Positions 1 through 4,900 of a stretch of DNA of 5,531 nucleotides are shown in pieces (the stretch's first letter is position 1; every line of letters starts with the position of its first letter). Origin of the DNA: Pseudomonadota bacterium (GTDB lineage Bacteria; Pseudomonadota; Gammaproteobacteria; Burkholderiales; Ferrovaceae); the NCBI GenBank assembly GCA_021804705.1, contig JAJZHC010000098.1, forward strand, positions 1 through 5,531. Direction: 5' to 3'. Made by a program: the position numbers and the translations under genes. The notes below the pieces were generated by a model, which saw nothing but the letters and a program-made list of their open reading frames with translations, was not told the origin of the DNA and did not search any database.

Positions 1-1198
1 CCATGAGACTCAAGACCATGTTGTGCCCGTCCACCATTTCCATGACGATGATGGCCGAAGTGATGGGCGCCTGGGTGACGGCCGCCAGAAACCCCGTCAT
101 GCACAGGGTCACCACCGGAATGGCACTCACCTCGGGACCAAAGAAGGCGCTGATGTTGCTGCCCACCGCGGCACCCACGGCCAGGGACGGGGCAAAGATC
201 CCGCCCGGAATGCCCGAGTGATAACTGACCAGAGTGGCCAGAAAACGGGTGATAGGCGCGTGCCAGGGCAACGTGGTCTGACCCGACACCACATGTTGCG
301 TGATGCCATAGCCGCTGCCATAGGACAGCCCGCCCCCCAGCCAGCCCAGCAAGGCCACCAAAAGACCGCACCCGCCGGCAAACAGGATGGGGTGCACCGT
401 GCGCCAGCGCCATAGGGGAAAGTCGGGGCGATGCTGGGGCCACAGGATGAGACGGCTCAACAGGCCACCCAGGACGCCGCATAGGGCGCCGCACACCACG
501 ATGGGCCCCACGATGTGCAGGTCCACATGATCGATGCGGATGCGCCCGAAATAGTTGTAGTTGCCAAGCAGGGCCATGGAAAGCAGGCCGGAGAGGATGA
601 TGCTGCTGACCAGGATGCCGCTGGTACGGGCTTCCAGGCGCCGCCCCAGCTCTTCCACGGCAAAGACGATGCCCGCCAGCGGCGTGTTGAAAGCCGCCGA
701 AACCCCGGCCGCCCCCCCGGCCAGGATCAGGTCGCGCATGCGGATGGCGCGCGAGAGGGGCAGAAACCGATGGGCAGCAGACAGGACCGAGGCGGCCACC
801 TGGACGGAAGGGCCTTCACGCCCTGCTGAAAATCCGCCGATGAGCGCAAAGGCCCCCAGCAGGATCTTGCCCAAGGCAATCCTCAGCGAGACAAGATGCC
901 CCACCGGCCGGCCCTGGGAAGCCAGCCGCGTGGCGGCAATGACCTGAGGAATGCCGCTGCCCTGGATGCCTGGAAAATATTTCTGCGTGGCCCAGACGGT
1001 CGCCATGCCCACGGCTGGCGCCAGCATGAAGGGCACCCAGGTCCCGTAGTTTTCCAGCGCAAAGAACACCTGGAGGGCCCAGTCCGCCATCTTGGCAAAA
1101 GCGGCCACCAGCAACCCCGTCAGGGCCGCAAAAAACCACAGGGTGAGTCGAATGCGCCAGCGCAGGCTGCGCCATGGCCCACGACCCAGTTTGATCAT
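1..1198 (-). CDS. CLC-family chloride/proton antiporter (3' end missing)
   Basis: This is a polytopic inner-membrane protein of the CLC family, which exchanges chloride for protons or conducts chloride. I translated 399 residues from the ATG at 1198; the reading frame is open to the left edge, so the C-terminus is missing. The three chloride-pathway signatures appear in order: GSGIP (residues 80-84), GREGP (126-130, positions 809-823) and GGIFAP (332-337). The external gating glutamate (E128) and the internal proton glutamate (second E of the EE pair, E183) are both present. By analogy with E. coli ClcA this favours an antiporter over a channel. The conserved internal tyrosine and any CBS domains would lie beyond the window. 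The start overlaps the upstream cyclase stop as ATGA. A GAGGA Shine-Dalgarno (1208-1212) lies 9 nt upstream inside the cyclase gene. The family is certain; the substrate and stoichiometry are inferred. Confidence 0.96.
   Translation of the reverse strand, partial: MIKLGRGPWRSLRWRIRLTLWFFAALTGLLVAAFAKMADWALQVFFALENYGTWVPFMLAPAVGMATVWATQKYFPGIQGSGIPQVIAATRLASQGRPVGHLVSLRIALGKILLGAFALIGGFSAGREGPSVQVAASVLSAAHRFLPLSRAIRMRDLILAGGAAGVSAAFNTPLAGIVFAVEELGRRLEARTSGILVSSIILSGLLSMALLGNYNYFGRIRIDHVDLHIVGPIVVCGALCGVLGGLLSRLILWPQHRPDFPLWRWRTVHPILFAGGCGLLVALLGWLGGGLSYGSGYGITQHVVSGQTTLPWHAPITRFLATLVSYHSGIPGGIFAPSLAVGAAVGSNISAFFGPEVSAIPVVTLCMTGFLAAVTQAPITSAIIVMEMVDGHNMVLSLM
1195..1198 (-). other. ATGA stop/start overlap coupling cyclase to CLC gene
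   Basis: The TGA stop of the cyclase (1195-1197) and the ATG of the CLC gene (1196-1198) share two bases. With the GAGGA ribosome-binding site at 1208-1212 inside the cyclase coding sequence, this is the classic arrangement for translational coupling in one mRNA. Confidence 0.9.
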
Positions 1199-2895
1199 GC
1201 CGGATTTTCCTCGTACAGGCGTACGCAATTTCTGCCGGCCACCTTGGCGAGGTACAGGGCCTTGTCGGTTTTGCTCAGCATGGTATCGCGGGGCTCGGGT
1301 TGCTGCACATGATACATGCCGATGCTGGTCGTGAAGGAAAAGGTGCGCCCTTCATATTCCAGCTGGAGTGCTGCGATGGCGATGCGGATGCGCTCGGCGA
1401 TGGCCGTCAGGTCCGCACTGTTGCAGCCGGGCAGGATCACCAGAAACTCTTCGCCGCCATAACGCCCGGCGTAATCGTAGGGACGGTTGTGGCGCTCGAT
1501 CACACGGGCACTCTCCACGAGCGCCAGGTCTCCGGCTGCATGCCCATAGGTATCGTTGACTTCCTTGAAGTGGTCGAGATCCAGCAGCAGCAAGCCCAAC
1601 GATCCACTATTGCGCGACAGGCGCGCCAGTTCGTTGTCGAAACGATCCATGAGGCCGCGCCGGTTGAGCAGACCCGTCAGCACATCGATTTCCGTCAAAC
1701 GGTGCAGCGCCTCGGTGCGCTCTTTCACCCGCTCTTCCAGTTCGCGATGGGTGTTTCTCACAAAGGTCACCATGTGCCGGAAGGAACGCGACAGGTCGCC
1801 CACCTCCCCTTCGCCCACAAGCGGGGGCATGACCTCGAAGTGTCCCGCCTGGATGGCATCCGAAGCTTTCTTGAGGGACATGATGGGCTGCAGGATCCAC
1901 TGATGCAGGGCAAACCCCAGCACCAGAAGCACCATGAGAAAGAGCGCTCCGATTGCATAGGGGACATAGGTAAACCCCTTGATCAAACCGAGTTTCTTCT
2001 GGTCCACCAGCGTAAGGTCGTACCAGCCGATGCCCGGCAGTCGCGCCACCCCCAGCAAAAATGTGCGGCCATCGAACTGCACCCAGAGGTTGGCCACATC
2101 ATTGCTGTTTCCTTCCCTGATCTGCAACAGGGTTTGTCGCAAATTTTTGATGTCGGCAGGTTTCAGCAACGCGTCCATGGTGATGCGCTGGTCCGGTTTT
2201 TTGGCGATGCTGGCATAGTCGATGAGGTGGGTGTCGCTCGACAGCTTGATGGAGAGGTCGTCATCAATGAAAAAGTTGTGGATGCCCGATTGCGTAAGGT
2301 TGACGGTTTCGGAAAGAAACGCCGAGAGCTTCATGCCGGTACCGACGATACCCACCACCGCTTTGCCGCTACGCAACAGGGCGTTGACCCATACCCGGGT
2401 TTCGTTGAGGTGCTGGTCCTGCGCGATGTTGATCTGAAAATCCTGGCCCTGGGTCATCGTCGCGTAAAACCACCCGTCCGCGGGATGGTCCCGGGACAGG
2501 GTGTAGCGCAGCTCGTCGCCGCTGTATTCGCCTGCGGCATTGTTGAAAAAATAGTGTCCGGAGCGGGCAAAGGCCGCGAAGTAAGTATGGCCGGAAAAAC
2601 GGATGCGGTATTTTTCCAGAACCGCAAGACCGTTGCGACGGGCCAGTGGATCGTTTTCGTGGAGGGCCATTTGAATCAGTGCCGGCTCGGCAGCCAGTTT
2701 TTTGGCCAGCGCCACTTCCTTCATAAGGGGCGTGAAAGTGCGGAACCGGTCGAACAGGATCTGACGCTCGACGAATTGCCGGCTCCAGTCCCGGTTGATT
2801 TCGTCGATCATGTTCTTGAACACAAACCAGCCGATCAGCGACGAAAAGATGAAGATGCCGGTGACGAGCAGCAGAAATTTCCGTTCCAGTTTCAT
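1195..2895 (-). CDS. Membrane diguanylate cyclase, dCache-HAMP-GGDEF
   Basis: This is a predicted inner-membrane sensor enzyme that condenses two GTP into c-di-GMP. Numbered from the ATG at 2895 (566 aa), it has a first membrane segment (about 7-26), a large extracytoplasmic region with double-Cache character (about 27-305), a second membrane segment (about 310-334), a HAMP-like region (335-388) and a charged, probably coiled helix leading into a GGDEF domain (about 404-560). The active-site loop is GGEEF (480-484, positions 1444-1458). D439 and D456 fit the metal and GTP positions, and RPYD (471-474), exactly five residues before GGEEF, is an intact inhibitory I-site. Cyclase activity with product feedback is therefore expected. 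There is no EAL domain. The start is uncertain: the frame stays open upstream to an ATG at 2931 and a GTG at 2985 (596 aa), and none has a good Shine-Dalgarno. I chose 2895 because KLERK followed by a hydrophobic run makes a normal signal anchor. The sensed ligand is unknown. Confidence 0.95.
   Translation of the reverse strand: MKLERKFLLLVTGIFIFSSLIGWFVFKNMIDEINRDWSRQFVERQILFDRFRTFTPLMKEVALAKKLAAEPALIQMALHENDPLARRNGLAVLEKYRIRFSGHTYFAAFARSGHYFFNNAAGEYSGDELRYTLSRDHPADGWFYATMTQGQDFQINIAQDQHLNETRVWVNALLRSGKAVVGIVGTGMKLSAFLSETVNLTQSGIHNFFIDDDLSIKLSSDTHLIDYASIAKKPDQRITMDALLKPADIKNLRQTLLQIREGNSNDVANLWVQFDGRTFLLGVARLPGIGWYDLTLVDQKKLGLIKGFTYVPYAIGALFLMVLLVLGFALHQWILQPIMSLKKASDAIQAGHFEVMPPLVGEGEVGDLSRSFRHMVTFVRNTHRELEERVKERTEALHRLTEIDVLTGLLNRRGLMDRFDNELARLSRNSGSLGLLLLDLDHFKEVNDTYGHAAGDLALVESARVIERHNRPYDYAGRYGGEEFLVILPGCNSADLTAIAERIRIAIAALQLEYEGRTFSFTTSIGMYHVQQPEPRDTMLSKTDKALYLAKVAGRNCVRLYEENPA
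1208..1212 (-). promoter_or_regulatory. Ribosome-binding site of the CLC gene
   Basis: On the minus strand GAGGA lies 9 nt before the ATG at 1198. It is encoded by the third- and second-last Glu codons region of the cyclase (Tyr-Glu-Glu-Asn-Pro-Ala-stop), so the signal sits wholly within the upstream gene. Confidence 0.7.
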
Positions 2896-2973
2896 GCCTG
2901 CATTCAGGTCCAGAGCTTGCCGATGCACCATTCTCTCAAATAACCGTGCGCAGGAGCGTGCTTTCGTGAATTT

Positions 2974-3001
2974 TTTAAATGGCACGAACTGCCGTTATAA
3001 T
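2974..3001 (+). promoter_or_regulatory. Putative promoter of the carbonic anhydrase gene
   Basis: A perfect TATAAT (2996-3001) is preceded, with a 16-bp spacer, by TTTAAA (2974-2979), which matches the TTGACA consensus at four of six positions. A start about 7 nt past the -10 would fall at 3008, the A of the carbonic anhydrase ATG, giving a leaderless message. No Shine-Dalgarno is seen before that ATG, which fits. The -10 call is good; the -35 and transcription start are inferred. Confidence 0.55.
2994..2999 (-). promoter_or_regulatory. Putative -10 element for the cyclase-CLC operon
   Basis: Read on the minus strand, these bases are TATAAC, one mismatch from the consensus, and they overlap the plus-strand TATAAT by four bases. 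With a 16-bp spacer the -35 would be TGGAGT (3016-3021), a poor match with three of six positions. Transcription would begin near 2987, leaving a leader of about 90 nt before the ATG at 2895, or almost none before the GTG at 2985. This is tentative. Confidence 0.35.
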
Positions 3002-3007
3002 CGGATG

Positions 3008-3658
3008 ATGAACCCACTCCATCACCTGTTTCAGAACAATCGCGCCTGGGTCCGCACCGTGCTGGCCGAAGATCCCGACTTTTTCAAAAACCTGGCCCGG
3101 CAGCAGGCCCCCGAGTACCTCTGGATTGGCTGCTCGGATTCACGTGTGCCAGCCAACCAGATCACGGGCCTTGCCCCCGGCGAAGTCTTTGTGCATCGCA
3201 ATGTGGCCAATGTGGTGGTGCATACCGACCTCAACCTGCTTTCGGTCGTCCAGTTTGCCGTAGACATGCTCAAAATCCGCCACATCATGGTGGTGGGCCA
3301 CTATGGGTGTTCCGGGGTGCATGCCGCGCTCAACCGGTTGCGCGTGGGGATTGCCGACAACTGGTTGCGCCACGTGCGCGACGTGCATGAAAAGCACGAA
3401 CAGTTGATGGACAGCTTCGACCCCGGCGACCGTCACGACCGCCTGTGCGAACTCAACGTCATCGAGCAGGTACAGAACGTTTGCCACACCACGGTGGTGC
3501 AGGACGCGTGGACCCGCGGTCAGGACCTCACAGTACACGGCTGGGTGTATGGGCTGGATGACGGCATGATCCACGACCTGGCGCTTTCGGTAAACAGCAA
3601 CGAGGCGCTCGCCACCGCTTACCCGCAAACCCTGGCGCGCATCCGCGAGGCGTCTTAG
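3008..3658 (+). CDS. can: Beta-class carbonic anhydrase
   Basis: This cytoplasmic zinc enzyme interconverts CO2 and bicarbonate plus a proton, supplying bicarbonate to carboxylases and buffering pH. The 216-aa product matches E. coli Can (220 aa) so closely that the key residues carry the same numbers. Zinc ligands are C42, H98 and C101, with the D44-R46 dyad in the CSDSR motif and HYGC at 98-101. W39, R64 and Y181, the non-catalytic bicarbonate-binding triad of type II enzymes, are also present, so allosteric inhibition by bicarbonate and a dimer or tetramer are expected. I chose the second of two tandem ATGs (3005 and 3008) because it reproduces this numbering and sits at the likely transcription start. 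No Shine-Dalgarno is visible before either. The gene diverges from the cyclase and converges on the fpg gene, whose stop is 3 nt away. Confidence 0.97.
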   Translation: MNPLHHLFQNNRAWVRTVLAEDPDFFKNLARQQAPEYLWIGCSDSRVPANQITGLAPGEVFVHRNVANVVVHTDLNLLSVVQFAVDMLKIRHIMVVGHYGCSGVHAALNRLRVGIADNWLRHVRDVHEKHEQLMDSFDPGDRHDRLCELNVIEQVQNVCHTTVVQDAWTRGQDLTVHGWVYGLDDGMIHDLALSVNSNEALATAYPQTLARIREAS

Positions 3659-3665
3659 CCGCTAA
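3655..3665. repeat. Small palindrome holding both convergent stop codons
   Basis: TTAG-CCG-CTAA forms a perfect 4-bp inverted repeat with a 3-nt centre. It contains the carbonic anhydrase TAG (3656-3658, plus) and the fpg TAG (3662-3664, minus). The stem is too short and has no T-tract on either side, so it is not a convincing intrinsic terminator. No other terminator separates the two genes. Confidence 0.5.
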
Positions 3666-4483
3666 CGCTGGCAGTGCGGGCAAAACCAGGTGGAACGCTG
3701 CCCCTGGGTAATCTGGCGGATAGGCGTGCCACAACGCACGCAAGGTGCCCCAGTGCGCCCGTAGACCTGATGGGCCTGCTGAAAATAGCCCGGCGATCCG
3801 CTGCTGTCCACGAAATCGCGCAGGGTGCTGCCGCCCTGTGCGATGGCTTCCTGCAATACCTCCCGAATGCTTTGGGCGAGACGCTCGTAGCGCGCCGCGC
3901 CAATCCTGCCTGCGGCGCGCCGCGGATGGATGCCGGCGCGAAACAGGCTTTCTGAAGCATAGATGTTGCCCACCCCCACCACGATCTGCCCGTTGAGCAA
4001 TACCTGCTTGATAGCCTGTGAACGCCCACGGGTACGCTGCCATAAGAGCGCTCCAGAGAACGCCGGATCGAGGGGTTCCTGCCCCAGGCGCTCCAGCAAC
4101 CCCGGCTGGCTGGAAAGCGCTCCTCCCGCCGGTTGCCACAGCACGGCACCAAAGCGGCGCGGGTCGTTGAGGCGTAGCACACCCCCCGTGCAGCACAAAT
4201 CGAAGTGGTCGTGCGTGCCCGGCGGCGTGGACCCGGTGAGGACGCGCAGCGACCCCGACATGCCCAGATGCAGGACCAGGGTGCCCGCAGGCATGTCGAG
4301 CAGGAGATATTTTGCGCGCCGGCGCACGGCCGTGATGGCCTGACCCGGCAATACGCGGGCCAGCCCCTGCGGAATGGGCCAGCGCAGGCGGGGATGGCGC
4401 ACCACCACCGCCGTGACGACCTGCCCTACCAGAAAGGGCGCAATGCCAAGGCGGGTGACCTCTACTTCAGGCAGTTCGGGCAA
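3662..4483 (-). CDS. mutM: Formamidopyrimidine/8-oxoguanine DNA glycosylase (Fpg/MutM)
   Basis: This base-excision repair enzyme removes 8-oxoguanine and formamidopyrimidines and then nicks the abasic site by beta,delta-elimination. The 273-aa product has normal length (E. coli 269). It begins M-PELPEVE, with P2 the Schiff-base nucleophile after Met removal, and E3 and K58 as the other catalytic residues. The void-filling residues after the base is flipped out are M75 and the R109/R110-F111 of NDPRRFG. VVGVGNIYASE (about 168-178) is the DNA-binding helix-two-turn-helix region. The C-terminal zinc finger has C248, C251, C268 and C271 with R263. The start codon is TTG (4481-4483). Chemistry fixes it, since Pro must follow directly, and AGGGG (4491-4495) sits 7 nt upstream. 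It lies 18 nt after the dehydratase stop, as the last gene of an apparent three-gene operon. Confidence 0.98.
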   Translation of the reverse strand: MPELPEVEVTRLGIAPFLVGQVVTAVVVRHPRLRWPIPQGLARVLPGQAITAVRRRAKYLLLDMPAGTLVLHLGMSGSLRVLTGSTPPGTHDHFDLCCTGGVLRLNDPRRFGAVLWQPAGGALSSQPGLLERLGQEPLDPAFSGALLWQRTRGRSQAIKQVLLNGQIVVGVGNIYASESLFRAGIHPRRAAGRIGAARYERLAQSIREVLQEAIAQGGSTLRDFVDSSGSPGYFQQAHQVYGRTGAPCVRCGTPIRQITQGQRSTWFCPHCQR

Positions 4484-4490
4484 GATTGCG

Positions 4491-4495
4491 CCCCT
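4491..4495 (-). promoter_or_regulatory. Ribosome-binding site supporting the TTG start of mutM
   Basis: On the minus strand AGGGG lies 7 nt before the TTG at 4483, a normal spacing. It supports initiation at this rare start codon, which the essential N-terminal proline already requires. Confidence 0.7.
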
Positions 4496-4501
4496 GAAGC
4501 G

Positions 4502-4882
4502 TCATTCGTCGTAGCGGATATAGCGGTGCTGCGCGTCCTGCGGTGTGCCCTCCAGCGCTCCTGATTCGCGCCCGGGTTGCCACAGGATGAACCCGTCCAT
4601 TTTTTGCGCCAGCTCAAAATCCTTGTCGGTGATGCCGCCCGCCGCGTGGTTGCAGAGACTGACCACCACCGTGTCGTAACGCACCTCCAGGTCGGGGTGA
4701 TGCCAGGCGGCCTCGGCGAGGTGGCCCAGCGCATTCACCACCATCAGGGTACCCTTCCACCCCTGGGTGCGATACGTGCGCTGAATCGTGCCAGCCGCAA
4801 GGCGCCAGTGCGGCAGCTCGCGCTCGAGGCGAGCGGCCACTTCGGTATCGTCGTAACATCGTTCCCCGCTGCGTTTGCTCAT
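4502..4882 (-). CDS. Pterin-4a-carbinolamine dehydratase (PCD/DCoH family)
   Basis: This is a small cytoplasmic enzyme of the family that dehydrates 4a-hydroxytetrahydropterin, recycling the pterin cofactor of aromatic amino-acid hydroxylases. In bacteria without a hydroxylase it is thought to aid other pterin metabolism. The product is 126 aa. In numbering from the upstream in-frame ATG at 4888 (M3 is my start), the family signature is complete: E59, H63-H64-P65, Y71, H81 and D90, with the spacing expected of catalytically competent members. About 28 residues follow the core, with WQP near 103-105 and a YIRYDE end; I recall similar tails in a proteobacterial subfamily. I chose the start at 4882, not 4888: GGGGAGG (4889-4895) abuts the 4888 ATG but lies 6 nt from the 4882 one. 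The gene is 18 nt from both neighbours. No aromatic hydroxylase is in the window, so its substrate here is unknown. Confidence 0.92.
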   Translation of the reverse strand: MSKRSGERCYDDTEVAARLERELPHWRLAAGTIQRTYRTQGWKGTLMVVNALGHLAEAAWHHPDLEVRYDTVVVSLCNHAAGGITDKDFELAQKMDGFILWQPGRESGALEGTPQDAQHRYIRYDE

Positions 4883-4888
4883 GTGCAT

Positions 4889-4895
4889 CCTCCCC
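4889..4895 (-). promoter_or_regulatory. Strong Shine-Dalgarno deciding the dehydratase start
   Basis: GGGGAGG on the minus strand touches the ATG at 4888 with no spacer and stands 6 nt from the in-frame ATG at 4882. Normal spacing therefore favours 4882, shortening the protein by two residues. Confidence 0.8.
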
Positions 4896-4900
4896 GAAAC

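Larger units (their letters stand above)
2896..3004. other. Divergent intergenic region
   Basis: This is the only sizeable non-coding gap in the window, lying between the divergent cyclase and carbonic anhydrase starts. It contains an AT-rich run (about 2969-2980) and the overlapping -10 elements at 2994-3001. If the cyclase starts at the upstream ATG (2931) or GTG (2985), the gap shrinks to about 73 or 19 bp. I see no RNA gene or riboswitch-like fold in it. Confidence 0.7.

Noticed and set aside
23..1312. Several open frames on both strands across the CLC gene
   Set aside because: They are Arg/Pro/Gly/Ala-rich shadows. The true frame has no stop between 1198 and the left edge and shows all CLC signatures.
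1300..2943. A 547-codon open frame on the plus strand opposite the cyclase gene
   Set aside because: It is antisense to a well-supported cyclase with all its motifs, and its translation is rich in His, Gln, Val and Gly without recognisable domains. This is typical of the mirror frame of a GC-rich gene.
2992..3004. Imperfect palindrome CCGTTATAATCGG as an operator
   Set aside because: Only four of six pairs match and the centre is simply the -10 hexamer. It is too weak to call without comparative data.
3140..3628. A 162-codon open frame antisense to the carbonic anhydrase
   Set aside because: It is a mirror-frame artefact: the plus-strand gene carries every catalytic residue, and the antisense product resembles no family I know.
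3655..3665. Palindrome between the convergent genes as a bidirectional terminator
   Set aside because: It has only a 4-bp stem with a 3-nt loop and no flanking T- or A-tract.
4502..4882. The pterin dehydratase as a carboxysome RuBisCO assembly factor (acRAF)
   Set aside because: acRAF-type relatives have lost the catalytic signature and sit beside RuBisCO and carboxysome genes. Here the signature is complete and no such genes are in the window, despite the nearby carbonic anhydrase.
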